This document shows positions 53,153 through 61,386 of a stretch of DNA of 64,000 nt, one piece after another. Below the pieces are notes generated by a model. It was not told the DNA's origin. It searched no databases and saw only the letters and a list, made by a program, of their open reading frames with translations. Within the stretch, counting starts at the first letter, position 1, and each line of letters starts with the position of its first letter. The translations under genes and the position numbers were made by a program. Origin of the DNA: CAYJLF01 sp964371055 (GTDB lineage: Bacteria; Eisenbacteria; RBG-16-71-46; CAIMUX01); NCBI GenBank assembly GCA_964371055.1, contig CAYJLF010000004.1, positions 1 through 64,000 of the forward strand, given 5' to 3'.

Positions 53153-54427
53153 GTGGTCGAGATCGAAGCGGTAGCCGCGGGTACGGTCGCGGAGCGGGCC
53201 GGGCTGCGTCCCGGTGATCGGGTGGCGCGGATCAATGGCGCCGCCGTTCGCGACGTGCTCGACTTCCACTTCCAGGCATCGGGCGAAGACGTGCTGGAGT
53301 TCCACGTCGTGCGCGGCGCGCTGACCGAACTCGTGCGCTTCGTCCGGCCCGAGGGCGAGGAGTTGGGGCTGTCCCTGGTGCCCGATCGGATCCGTCTGTG
53401 CGGCAACGAGTGCGTCTTCTGTTTCATCGACCAGAATCCCGACGGACTGCGCAAGACGCTCTACGTCAAGGATGAGGACTACCGGCTTTCCTTTCTGCAC
53501 GGCAATTTCGTCACGCTGACGAACATGAAGGAGTGGGAGATCCGGCGCGTCGTCGAGCAGCGCCTCTCGCCGATCTACCTCTCGGTCCACTCGACCAATC
53601 CCGAGACGCGTCGCCGGCTCATGCAGTCGCGGCGGGAGCGCGACATCGGGCCGATCCTCGATTACTTCCGCGACCACGACATCGTCATGCACACCCAGGT
53701 CGTGCTCTGCCCCGGGATCAACGACGGCGACGACCTGGAGGGGACGATTCGGGACCTGGCGGCGTACTACCCGGCGGTGCAGTCGCTCGCGATCGTCCCG
53801 CTCGGCATGACCGATCACCGCGAGGGGCTGGTGGAGCTGGCGCCGGTCACGCCGGAAGTGGCCGACCGGGTCGTGACCTCCGTCGAAGCGCACCATCGTC
53901 GCTTCCGCCGGGAGTGGGGGGTCGGCTTCATCTACCTGGGGGACGAGTGGTACCGCAAGCTGGGCCGTCCGGTGCCGCCGGAAACCCACTACGACGGCTA
54001 CCCGCAGCTCGAGAACGGCATCGGGATGACCCGGAACTTTCTGAACCGCCTCGCGCGGCAGCGCCGCGTCCTGCCGCGAACCCCGAACGACTCGCCGCGG
54101 CGCATTACGATCGTGACAGGGGCGCTCTTCCGCCCCATCCTCGAGCCGGCGCTTCGGGCTCGCCTGGAGCGGACCGGTGAGTCGACCGACGTGGAGGTCG
54201 TCGGCGTGGAGAACGAGTTCTTCGGCCGCTCCGTGACGGTGGCGGGGCTCCTCGTCGGCCGTGACATCGCGCGAACCCTGCGCGGGCGCGATTGCGGCGA
54301 CCTGGTGCTGATCCCGCCGGCCACGCTGAACGATGACGGTTTGTTCCTGGACGACATGACGCTGGAGAATCTGGCCGCCGAGGTGGGCGTGCCGGTACAG
54401 GCGGGGTTCCGCGACCGCTGGTGGTAG
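53153..54427 (+). CDS. DUF512 protein with PDZ domain and radical-SAM-like cysteine motif
   Basis: A 424-residue member of the conserved DUF512 family. It has an N-terminal PDZ domain (GTVAERAGLRPGDRVARING), then CGNECVFC with Cys at 83, 87 and 90, the CX3CX2C arrangement of radical SAM iron-sulfur clusters. YLSVHSTNPETRRRLM and QVVLCPGINDGDDL follow, and the DUF512 core is C-terminal. GTG 53153 with GGAGG upstream begins exactly where homologues begin. ATG 53093 (GGGGGAG upstream) is in frame and would add 20 residues. The biochemical role is not established. It precedes der closely, an association seen in other genomes. Confidence 0.85.
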   Translation: MVEIEAVAAGTVAERAGLRPGDRVARINGAAVRDVLDFHFQASGEDVLEFHVVRGALTELVRFVRPEGEELGLSLVPDRIRLCGNECVFCFIDQNPDGLRKTLYVKDEDYRLSFLHGNFVTLTNMKEWEIRRVVEQRLSPIYLSVHSTNPETRRRLMQSRRERDIGPILDYFRDHDIVMHTQVVLCPGINDGDDLEGTIRDLAAYYPAVQSLAIVPLGMTDHREGLVELAPVTPEVADRVVTSVEAHHRRFRREWGVGFIYLGDEWYRKLGRPVPPETHYDGYPQLENGIGMTRNFLNRLARQRRVLPRTPNDSPRRITIVTGALFRPILEPALRARLERTGESTDVEVVGVENEFFGRSVTVAGLLVGRDIARTLRGRDCGDLVLIPPATLNDDGLFLDDMTLENLAAEVGVPVQAGFRDRWW

Positions 54428-54459
54428 GCGGCGCCGCGGAGGCGGTGCGCGAGGAGATC

Positions 54460-55773
54460 ATGGCCCTTCCGGTGGTGGCGATCGTCGGGCGACCCAATGT
54501 CGGGAAGTCGACCCTCTTCAACCGCGTCTTCGGCGCCCGGCTGGCGGTGGTGCACGATGAGCCCGGCATCACCCGCGACCGGCTCAGCCGCCGGTGCGAG
54601 TGGAACGGCCGTTCCTTCCAGCTGGTCGACACCGGCGGGTGGGTACCGGAGGGGCGCGACACGATGGACGCGGCGGTCGTGCGCCAGGTCCTGCGGGCCC
54701 TCGACGCCTGTGACCTGATCCTCTTCGTGGTCGATGCCCGCTCGGGGCTGCACCCGCACGACCGTGAGATCGCGCAGGAATTGCGGCGGCAGCAGGCCCC
54801 CATCCTCCTGGCGGTCAACAAGACCGACTCGGAGCTGCTCGAGTCTCATGCCACCGAGTTCGAGGAACTGGGTCTCCCCGAGGCGCACCCGATCGCGGCG
54901 ATGGACGGACGCGGCGTCGGCGAATTGCTCGATGCGATCCTCGCGCATCTGCCGGAGCGCGGACTCCCCGACGATCGGGGGGCCATCCGCGTGGCGATCG
55001 TCGGGCGCCCCAACGTGGGGAAGTCCTCCATCACCAACCGCCTGCTCGGCGAGGAGCGGATGATCGTCGATGATCGTCCCGGGACGACCCGTGACGCGAT
55101 CGATTCCCCGCTCCGGTATCACGGCCGGGACCTGATCGTGGTCGATACCGCCGGGATCCGGCGCCGCCTCGACAGCCAGCCTGACTGGGAGTTCTACGCC
55201 ACCCTGCGCGCCCTGCGCGCGCTCGACCGGGCCGACGTGGCGATCCTGGTCCTGGAGGCGACCGAGCCGCTCCACCGGCAGGACATCCGGATCGCCGACA
55301 TGGTGCACCAGGCCGGTGCGGCCTGCGTCATCGCGATCAACAAGTGGGATCTGCCGCCCAAGGACGATCACACGACCTCGGAGTGGAAGCGCCGTGTCGC
55401 CTCGGAGATGCCCTTTTTGAGCTACGCGCCGATCGAGTACGTGTCGGCGTTGACGGTGCAGCGGATCAGCCGCCTTCCCGCCACGGTCGTTCGCGTCTAC
55501 GATGCGGCGCGACAGGAGATCCCGACGCCACGCTGGAACGACGTGCTGGGGGAGGCGTTGAAGCGCAATCCCCCCTCGGCGCATCGAGGCCAGCGACCGG
55601 CGAAGATCTACTATGCCACGCAGGTCAAGAAGGCCCCGCCGACGGTCGTGCTCTTCGTGAGCGAACCGAGCCGGGTTCCGGAGCACTATCTCCGCTACCT
55701 GAACGGGGTCTTCCGCGAGGCGCTCGGCTTCGAGGGCAGCCCGATCCGCCTCGTCCTGCGCAAGAGCAATTGA
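54460..55773 (+). CDS. der: Ribosome biogenesis GTPase Der (EngA)
   Basis: The 437-residue protein has two tandem G domains and a KH-like C-terminus. The first has GRPNVGKST, DTGG and NKTD. The second has GRPNVGKSS, DTAGI and NKWD. It assists 50S subunit assembly. ATG 54460 follows an AGGAG very closely, so GTG 54445 (five residues earlier, GGAGG upstream) is a possible start. plsY follows after nine bases. Confidence 0.95.
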   Translation: MALPVVAIVGRPNVGKSTLFNRVFGARLAVVHDEPGITRDRLSRRCEWNGRSFQLVDTGGWVPEGRDTMDAAVVRQVLRALDACDLILFVVDARSGLHPHDREIAQELRRQQAPILLAVNKTDSELLESHATEFEELGLPEAHPIAAMDGRGVGELLDAILAHLPERGLPDDRGAIRVAIVGRPNVGKSSITNRLLGEERMIVDDRPGTTRDAIDSPLRYHGRDLIVVDTAGIRRRLDSQPDWEFYATLRALRALDRADVAILVLEATEPLHRQDIRIADMVHQAGAACVIAINKWDLPPKDDHTTSEWKRRVASEMPFLSYAPIEYVSALTVQRISRLPATVVRVYDAARQEIPTPRWNDVLGEALKRNPPSAHRGQRPAKIYYATQVKKAPPTVVLFVSEPSRVPEHYLRYLNGVFREALGFEGSPIRLVLRKSN

Positions 55774-55782
55774 GGAGGGCAC

Positions 55783-56487
55783 GTGCTCTGGATCGTGACG
55801 GTCGCCGCGGCGTTCCTCCTGGGTTCGTTGCCGTGGGGTCTCTGGTTCGGCCGCGGGCTGAAGGGGATCGACGTCCGTGCGTACGGCTCGGGGAACCTGG
55901 GTGCGACGAATGTCTACCGCGTGCTCGGACCGGTGGCCGGCATCGCGGTGCTCCTGCTCGACGCGGCCAAGGGAGCCGGCGCGGTGCTCGTGGCGCGCGT
56001 CCTCCTGGGCGGATCCCAAGGCTCGGGCCCGGGGGAGTGGGCCGGCCTCGTCGCACTTGTGGCGGCCGTGCTCGGGCACTCCTACACCCCGTTCGCCGGC
56101 TTCCGCGGGGGTAAGGGTGTCGCCACCGCGGCAGGCGCGTGGGCGGTGCTGGCTCCGCTTCCCCTCGCCCTGGCGTTCGGACTCTGGGCTCTGATCTTCG
56201 CCGCCACCCGGATCGTCTCGCTCGCATCCCTCGCGGCGGCCCTGGCGCTGCCGATCGCCACGGGGCTGGTGCGGCCCCGACCGGTCGCTGATCCCGCCTT
56301 CTGGGCTGCGGTCGTGACGGCCCTCTTGCTCCTCCTCCGGCACCGCGCCAACATCGGACGTCTCCTCCGGGGACGGGAGGGATCTCTGCGCCTGCGCGGT
56401 CCCTCCAGTCCGCAGGGCTCCGGTCGGCCGGGCGGTGAGTCGGGCGCACCCGGGGCGAGCGTTCAAAGGGGGCGCGACGATGCATGA
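55783..56487 (+). CDS. plsY: Acyl-phosphate glycerol-3-phosphate acyltransferase
   Basis: PlsY makes lysophosphatidic acid from acyl phosphate, the first step of phospholipid synthesis. The 234-residue membrane protein shows the three conserved motifs: GSLPWGLWFGR, YGSGNLGATNVYR and GHSYTPFAGFRGGKGVATA. It starts at GTG 55783 with TGAGGAGG. A hydrophilic tail of about 35 residues, rich in Gly, Ser and Arg, extends beyond the membrane core. The stop overlaps gpsA, whose product supplies the substrate glycerol-3-phosphate. Confidence 0.94.
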   Translation: MLWIVTVAAAFLLGSLPWGLWFGRGLKGIDVRAYGSGNLGATNVYRVLGPVAGIAVLLLDAAKGAGAVLVARVLLGGSQGSGPGEWAGLVALVAAVLGHSYTPFAGFRGGKGVATAAGAWAVLAPLPLALAFGLWALIFAATRIVSLASLAAALALPIATGLVRPRPVADPAFWAAVVTALLLLLRHRANIGRLLRGREGSLRLRGPSSPQGSGRPGGESGAPGASVQRGRDDA

Positions 56488-57469
56488 AGTGACGGTCTAC
56501 GGCGGAGGGAGCTGGGGATCGACCCTGGCCCTGCACCTCGCGCGGCAGGGGCGAATCGTTGGCCTCTGGGACAATGATCCGGAACAGCGGCGTCGCCTGC
56601 ATGAAGATCGCGAGTGTCGTAAATACATTCCTGGATATGGCTTTCCTTCCAACCTTCATGTACTTTCTGAAGATGAGGTCCCGTCTCCCGGGTCTCTCGC
56701 TGCGTTGGTCGCCGTTCCCTCGCACGCCCTGCGGGGTCTCGCGGGGGCGATCGACCGCTCGTTCCGTGGGCTCTGGATCATCGCGACCAAGGGGCTGGAG
56801 GAAGGCACCGGGCTCACGATGGGGCAGGTGCTGAGGGATGTTCGGGGCGACGGCTGCGGGCCGGTCGTCACGCTGGCCGGACCGAGTCTCGCCCTGGAGG
56901 TCGCCTCGGGAAAGCCGGCCCTGATCCTGGCCGCCTCGCACGACGCCGAGGCGGCGGCGACGGTGCAGCGGCTCTTCGCGACGGAGCGGTTCCGGGTCTA
57001 CACCAGTCTGGATCCGCTCGGAGTCGAGCTGGCGACGGCGCTCAAGAACGTCGTCGCGCTGGCGGCCGGCATCGCGGACGGACTCGAGCTGGGGCAGAAT
57101 GCGAGGGGGGCGCTCCTCACCCGCGGGCTGGCGGAAATCCGGCGGCTCGGCGAGGCGATGGGGGCCCGGCCGGATACGTTTCTCGGACTGGCCGGCGTCG
57201 GGGACCTGGTCACGACCTGCACCAGCCCGCTCAGCCGGAATCACACCCTGGGGGAGGCGCTCGGGAGAGGCGAGGCGCTCGAGGCGGCCCTCGCCCGCAT
57301 CGGCATGGTCGTGGAGGGGGTGCGTTCGACGCGCGCTGCCCTCGACCTGGCGGCGCGGATCGGGATCGAGCTTCCGATCGCCCGGCAGGTGGCGCGGATC
57401 CTGTTCGAGGGGGTCTCGCCCGAGGTGGCGCTGCACGATCTCATGACTCGACCGCTCCGTTCGGAGTAG
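56480..57469 (+). CDS. gpsA: NAD(P)-dependent glycerol-3-phosphate dehydrogenase
   Basis: GpsA makes sn-glycerol-3-phosphate for PlsY. The 329-residue enzyme has VYGGGSWGSTLALHLARQG, the catalytic Lys in ALKNVVALAAGIADG, GPSLALEVASGKP and LAGVGDLVTTCTSPLSRN. ATG 56480 overlaps plsY by eight bases with AAAGGGGG upstream. A patch at 56611-56680 is only about 43% GC by hand count and uses A/T-ending codons, unlike the rest of the gene, yet it encodes the conserved KYIPGYGFP region. The protein itself looks intact. Confidence 0.94.
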   Translation: MHEVTVYGGGSWGSTLALHLARQGRIVGLWDNDPEQRRRLHEDRECRKYIPGYGFPSNLHVLSEDEVPSPGSLAALVAVPSHALRGLAGAIDRSFRGLWIIATKGLEEGTGLTMGQVLRDVRGDGCGPVVTLAGPSLALEVASGKPALILAASHDAEAAATVQRLFATERFRVYTSLDPLGVELATALKNVVALAAGIADGLELGQNARGALLTRGLAEIRRLGEAMGARPDTFLGLAGVGDLVTTCTSPLSRNHTLGEALGRGEALEAALARIGMVVEGVRSTRAALDLAARIGIELPIARQVARILFEGVSPEVALHDLMTRPLRSE

Positions 57470-57495
57470 GCGTGGATCGTCCGACGGGAGGGAGC

Positions 57496-57930
57496 ATGAC
57501 GGAACCGACGTCGCGCCCGGCGAAGAAGTACCACTCCATCCGCGAGGTCAGCGCGATGCTGGAGGTGGCGCCGCACGTCCTTCGCTATTGGGAGACGCAG
57601 TTCTCGGTCCTCCGTCCGCGCAAGAACCGGGCGGGAACCCGCATGTATCAGGAGCGCGATCTCGACATCCTCCGATCGATCCGCGAGATGCTCTACGATC
57701 GCGGCTACACGATCTCCGGCGCGCGCCAGCGACTGCTCCAGGAACGACGACGCCGGGTGGAGGAGAGCGAACCGCAGGCCGAACTCGATTTCCTGGCGCC
57801 CAACGATCGCAAGCGGTTGCGCGAGGTCCGCGACGAACTGGCGCGGTTGCTCGATCTCCTGCGCGAACCGGCCGCGCGACAGGCCCCGGCGACCGATATT
57901 TCCGTTGAATCGGAGGGGAGGCGCGACTAG
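57496..57930 (+). CDS. MerR-family transcriptional regulator
   Basis: A 144-residue protein with an N-terminal winged helix of the MerR type: KKYHSIREVSAMLEVAPHVL, then RYWETQFSVLRPRKNRAGTR. A helical region with DRGYTISGARQRLLQERRRR follows. There are no Cys ligands in the effector region, so it is not a metal sensor of the classical kind; it resembles the short HTH proteins often found beside ihfA/pheT or gpsA. ATG 57496 has GGGAGG four bases upstream. GTG 57472 is an alternative. The stop codon forms part of the tRNA-Pro -10 box. Confidence 0.85.
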   Translation: MTEPTSRPAKKYHSIREVSAMLEVAPHVLRYWETQFSVLRPRKNRAGTRMYQERDLDILRSIREMLYDRGYTISGARQRLLQERRRRVEESEPQAELDFLAPNDRKRLREVRDELARLLDLLREPAARQAPATDISVESEGRRD

Positions 57931-57933
57931 AGT
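57905..57933 (+). promoter_or_regulatory. Sigma-70 promoter of tRNA-Pro(GGG)
   Basis: TTGAAT (57905-57910), 17 bases, TAGAGT (57928-57933). The tRNA starts 19 bases after the -10. The promoter lies over the last codons and the stop of the MerR gene. Confidence 0.7.
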
Positions 57934-57952
57934 TCCAGTGCAGGTATCCGGT

Positions 57953-58029
57953 CGGGGCGTGGCGCAGCCTGGTAGCGCACTTGCATGGGGGGCAAGTGGT
58001 CGCTGGTTCAAATCCAGTCGCCCCGACCA
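57953..58029 (+). tRNA. tRNA-Pro (anticodon GGG)
   Basis: CGGGGCG pairs with CGCCCCG in the acceptor stem. The anticodon stem CTTGC/GCAAG encloses ATGGGGG with GGG as anticodon, reading CCC and CCU. The T-arm has TTCAAAT, and CCA is encoded after discriminator A. The 3' 32 bases are identical to those of the tRNA-Pro at 59877. Confidence 0.95.
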
Positions 58030-58146
58030 GTTCTTCGTGGTGACTCCCCGGGGCGGGCGGCCTGGTGCGCGCCGGCGCCGGGGAGTCGTCCGTTTCCATC
58101 TCGGCCGCTGCCCCGCGCGGCTCCGACCGGTGGGGGAGATCCCGTG

Positions 58147-58980
58147 ATGCGCATCCTGCTCAGCAACGATGACGGTGTCATGGCGACCGGCCTGAACGCG
58201 CTGCGGACGGCCCTCGCGGATCTCGGCGAAGTCACGGTGGTCGCGCCGGACCGCGAGCAGAGCGGCGCCAGCCGCTCCCTCACCCTGGAGCGTCCCCTGC
58301 GCATCCGCCGCACGGGGGAACGGGTCTACAGCGTCGATGGGACCCCCACCGATTGCGTGCTGCTGGCCGTGCGGGGCGTTCCCGGCGTGGTGCGCGTCCA
58401 GCCCGACCTGATCGTCTCGGGGATCAACCACGGGCCGAACCTCGGAGACGACGTGACCTATTCCGGGACCGTCGCGGCGGCGGCGGAGGGATCGCTCATG
58501 GGAATCCCGGCCCTGGCGGTCTCGCTGGTGAGTTGGGATCCCAAGAGCTTCGAGACCGCCGCCCGGGTGACGAGAGATCTCGTGCGCCGTCTCCTCTGCG
58601 CCCCACTCCCGGCCCGCACGCTCCTCAACGTCAACATCCCCGACCGGCCTTTCGAGGAACTGCGGGGCATCCGGGTGACCCGGCTCGGCCGGCGGGTCTA
58701 TCCCGACGTCATCGTCGCCCAGAAGGATCCGCGGGGGAAGGCGTGCTTCTGGATCGGCGGCGAGGCGCCGACCTGGGAGCCCGGACCCGGGACCGACTTC
58801 GAGGCCATCAGCGAGGGATTCGTTTCCGTCACGCCGCTGCAACTCGACCTGACCGACCACGCGCGCCTGGAGCAGGTACGGGGTTGGGGTCTCGGCTTGG
58901 ACGAAAATCGCGGCGTCACGATCCCGTTCACCGCTCCGGGCCGCGGCGGTCCGTCCCCGGAAGGGGAGCCGCACGGATGA
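58147..58980 (+). CDS. surE: 5'-nucleotidase SurE
   Basis: The 277-residue metal-dependent phosphatase hydrolyses nucleoside monophosphates. ILLSNDDGVMATGLNAL holds the Asp-Asp metal ligands, and SGINHGPNLGDDVTYSGTVA is the family signature with further ligands and the active-site loop. GGGGGAG eight bases upstream supports ATG 58147. The preceding GTG (58144) is an alternative. The stop overlaps pcm by ATGA, the classical surE-pcm pairing linked to stress survival. Confidence 0.94.
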   Translation: MRILLSNDDGVMATGLNALRTALADLGEVTVVAPDREQSGASRSLTLERPLRIRRTGERVYSVDGTPTDCVLLAVRGVPGVVRVQPDLIVSGINHGPNLGDDVTYSGTVAAAAEGSLMGIPALAVSLVSWDPKSFETAARVTRDLVRRLLCAPLPARTLLNVNIPDRPFEELRGIRVTRLGRRVYPDVIVAQKDPRGKACFWIGGEAPTWEPGPGTDFEAISEGFVSVTPLQLDLTDHARLEQVRGWGLGLDENRGVTIPFTAPGRGGPSPEGEPHG

Positions 58981-59636
58981 CCGACTTCGCGCGGGCTCGC
59001 GAGCGGATGGTCGAGGACCAGCTCACTGCCCGCGGCATCCGTCATCCCGGTGTGCTGCGCGTCATGCGCGAGATCCCCCGGCACCGGTTCGTCGACCCGG
59101 GCCTCGCGCCCGGGGCCTACGGCGACCATGCGCTTCCGCTGGGGATGGGCCAGACCGTCTCTCAGCCTTATATGGTGGCTCTGATGACCGAAATCCTGGA
59201 CCCGCGAGCGGACCATCGTGTGCTCGAGATCGGCACCGGATCCGGGTACCAGGCGGCGGTGCTCTCCCGTCTCGTCCGCACTGTCTTCAGCATCGAGCGG
59301 CTTCCGCAACTCACCATGCGGGCGCAGGAGATTCTGCGCGAGCTCGCGATCGAGAACGTGGTCCTGCAGACCGGGGACGGCACGATCGGGTGGAAGCGAT
59401 TCGCTCCTTTCGACGGCATCATCGTGACCGCGGGCGGACCCGAGCCGCCTCCCTCCCTGATCGAGCAGCTCGCCCCGGGCGGCCGGCTGGTCTGTCCCGC
59501 CGGCACCCGCGAACTCCAGCGGCTGGCGGTGATCGAACGAGGATCCTCCGGCGAACCGCAGCTGCGCTGGAGCATCGCCTGCAACTTCGTCCCCCTGCTG
59601 GGTCGGGAAGGCTGGGACGAGATGGAGCCGCGGTGA
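58977..59636 (+). CDS. pcm: Protein-L-isoaspartate O-methyltransferase
   Basis: Pcm repairs isoaspartyl residues in aged proteins using S-adenosylmethionine. The 219-residue protein has the N-terminal MVEDQLTARGIRHPGVLRVM, GQTVSQPYMVALM, motif I LEIGTGSGYQAAVLSRL and FDGIIVTAGGPEPP. It is translationally coupled to surE. Downstream are 240 bases of non-coding sequence before tRNA-Pro(CGG). Confidence 0.94.
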   Translation: MTDFARARERMVEDQLTARGIRHPGVLRVMREIPRHRFVDPGLAPGAYGDHALPLGMGQTVSQPYMVALMTEILDPRADHRVLEIGTGSGYQAAVLSRLVRTVFSIERLPQLTMRAQEILRELAIENVVLQTGDGTIGWKRFAPFDGIIVTAGGPEPPPSLIEQLAPGGRLVCPAGTRELQRLAVIERGSSGEPQLRWSIACNFVPLLGREGWDEMEPR

Positions 59637-59711
59637 GGTTCCTCTGCCCGGGAGCCGCGGTGGGGAACCGCGGTGGCGCTTCAGTAGCGCGCCGGTGAGG
59701 CCGATCGAAAA

Positions 59712-59746
59712 TCTGTCTGGACAGACCGGAAAGGCTTGGCTACTCT
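59712..59746 (+). promoter_or_regulatory. Palindrome and candidate promoter upstream of tRNA-Pro(CGG)
   Basis: TCTGTCTGGACAGA (59712-59725) is a perfect inverted repeat with a two-base centre. It overlaps TGGACA (59718-59723), which is 17 bases from TACTCT (59741-59746). If used, the tRNA would have a leader of about 120 bases. A palindrome across a -35 box would suit a repressor site, but this is inference. Confidence 0.35.
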
Positions 59747-59876
59747 TCGGGACCCATGGGTCACGGCGCGGCGGCGAGTGGTTGTCCGGTGGAGAGTCCG
59801 GAAGCTTGGCCGGATGCCCGGAGCGGCCGGAGCGGCCGCGGAGGGCCCAGGGCAGTCTGGCGAACGATTTCAGGGT

Positions 59877-59952
<76 letters not shown>

Positions 59953-60040
59953 ATGTGGCGAGGAGGCGGATCCTACCGGGTTCGTCTCCTCGTTGTTTTT
60001 CAGGCCGGTCAATCCCGGCCGGGGAGAGGAGAGAGGGACG

Positions 60041-60580
60041 ATGCGCTCGACCCTGTCCGACCGTCTGGCGGCGGCGATTCGGAATGTGCCGGACTTTCCC
60101 AAGCCCGGAATCCTCTTCCGGGACATCACGACCCTCCTGCTCTCCCCACCCCTGGTGGCGGAGGCGCTCGACGCGCTCTGGGCGCCGTTCGCGGGGGAGG
60201 TGGACGTGATCGCCGGCATCGAGTCCCGCGGCTTCCTCTTTGGAATGCCGCTCGCCGACCGTCACGCTCTGCCGTTCGTGCCGCTGCGCAAGCCGGGCAA
60301 GCTGCCGGCGGCGGTGCACCGGGAGTCCTACCAGCTCGAGTACGGCGCGGACGCGATCGAGGTCCATCAGGATGCCCTGCGCCCCGGACAGCGCGTGCTG
60401 ATCGTCGATGATCTCCTGGCCACCGGCGGAACGGCGGCGGCGGCAGCCGCATTGATCGACCGCGCCGGGGCGACGGTCGTCGGGCTCGCGTTTCTGGTCG
60501 AACTCGACTTCCTGGCGGGGAGGGAGAAGCTCGCTCCCTGGCGGATCCACAGCCTCGTGCACTACGCGGGGGAGGAGTAG
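60041..60580 (+). CDS. apt: Adenine phosphoribosyltransferase
   Basis: Apt salvages adenine with PRPP to AMP. The 179-residue enzyme shows IRNVPDFPKPGILFRDITTL, AGIESRGFLFGMPLA, the substrate loop VPLRKPGKLP and the PRPP motif VLIVDDLLATGGTAAAA. GAGAGGAGAGAGGG precedes ATG 60041. The gene lies 88 bases after the tRNA-Pro and three bases before the rhodanese gene. Confidence 0.95.
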   Translation: MRSTLSDRLAAAIRNVPDFPKPGILFRDITTLLLSPPLVAEALDALWAPFAGEVDVIAGIESRGFLFGMPLADRHALPFVPLRKPGKLPAAVHRESYQLEYGADAIEVHQDALRPGQRVLIVDDLLATGGTAAAAAALIDRAGATVVGLAFLVELDFLAGREKLAPWRIHSLVHYAGEE

Positions 60581-60583
60581 ACG

Positions 60584-61069
60584 ATGCGCGTGCGGAAGAG
60601 CCGCCGTCGTCCGGGGACCGGTCGGGCCGGACGGTCCGGCGCGTCGTTGCGGATCGTGTCGGCGGCGCTGATCATGGCGCTCGCGCTCGTGACCGGCTGC
60701 CGCGACCGAGGTCCCGCTCCCGCCCCGGCGATTCACCCCCTGCGCGCGGTCGAGGCCGCGGAGTTGTGGCGCGCGCAATCCGGCCGCGAGGACTTTCTCC
60801 TCCTCGACATCCGAACGCCGGCGGAATTCGAGCGCGAGCGGATTCCGGGCGCGGTCAACCTCGACTTCCACGCGGCCTCCTTCCGCGAAGATCTCTCGAG
60901 CCTCGATCGTCAGCAGACGATCCTGCTCTATTGCCGGTCGGGCAATCGTTCCGGCCAGAGCCTCGGCCTCTTCCAGGAGCTTGGCTTCAAGGATGTGCGG
61001 CACCTCGAGGGCGGAATCCTCGCATGGAGAGGGGCCGGTCTACCGGTGGAGGCGGGGCGCCCTCGCTGA
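60584..61069 (+). CDS. Rhodanese-domain lipoprotein
   Basis: The 161-residue protein starts with an Arg-rich n-region and a hydrophobic core ending in lipobox LVTGC. The mature part is one rhodanese domain: LLLDIRTPAEFERERIPGAV, the active Cys in YCRSGNRS, and LGFKDVRHLEGGILAWRGAG at the end. It should sit on the periplasmic side of a membrane and may transfer sulfur or act as a redox or phosphatase-like module. It is probably co-transcribed with apt, although no functional link is obvious. Confidence 0.88.
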   Translation: MRVRKSRRRPGTGRAGRSGASLRIVSAALIMALALVTGCRDRGPAPAPAIHPLRAVEAAELWRAQSGREDFLLLDIRTPAEFERERIPGAVNLDFHAASFREDLSSLDRQQTILLYCRSGNRSGQSLGLFQELGFKDVRHLEGGILAWRGAGLPVEAGRPR

Positions 61070-61166
61070 CGCGCGGAGCGCGGCACCCGCGGTCACGGTC
61101 GCGTGGTTTGGCGCGTGGTTTGGCGCACGGTCCGCCTCGTGGCGCGCCGCACCAGGCCGTGGAATC

Positions 61167-61195
61167 TTGCTTTGCCGCTCCCGGGAGGCTAAGCT
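61167..61195 (+). promoter_or_regulatory. Sigma-70 promoter of tRNA-Arg
   Basis: TTGCTT (61167-61172), a 17-base spacer and TAAGCT (61190-61195), 19 bases ahead of the tRNA. The spacing is the same as for tRNA-Pro(GGG). Confidence 0.65.
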
Positions 61196-61214
61196 GCAGC
61201 GACTCTACCGAGTC

Positions 61215-61288
61215 GCCCCCGTAGCTCAGGTGGATAGAGCGACGGTTTCCTAAACCGTAGGTCGCGTGTTCGAGCCACGCCGGGGGCA
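61215..61288 (+). tRNA. tRNA-Arg (anticodon CCT)
   Basis: GCCCCCG pairs with CGGGGGC in the acceptor. The anticodon stem ACGGT/ACCGT encloses TTCCTAA with CCT, reading AGG. The T-arm GCGTG/CACGC encloses TTCGAGC. Unlike the other three tRNAs here, CCA is not encoded (ACAC follows), so a CCA-adding enzyme is needed. Confidence 0.94.
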
Positions 61289-61299
61289 CACGCCCCGCC

Positions 61300-61335
61300 G
61301 GGGGGGGGCGGGGGCCCCCCCCCCCCCCCCCCCGC
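61300..61335. repeat. Homopolymer G/C tract
   Basis: Nine Gs, one C and five Gs (61300-61314) run straight into 21 Cs (61315-61335), just after tRNA-Arg. The two halves could form a hairpin, and the G part could form a quadruplex. Length here is prone to sequencing and assembly error. Confidence 0.8.
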
Positions 61336-61386
61336 GACGCGGTCATCACATCCCCTCGCATCCCTTCGATCCGCTTCGCCTGGATC

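Noticed and set aside
59747..59876. Possible small RNA (SRP or RNase P-like) between pcm and tRNA-Pro, suggested by GGAGAGTCCGGAAG
   Set aside because: The conserved SRP RNA tip and RNase P core sequences are not present, and the region is too short for RNase P RNA.
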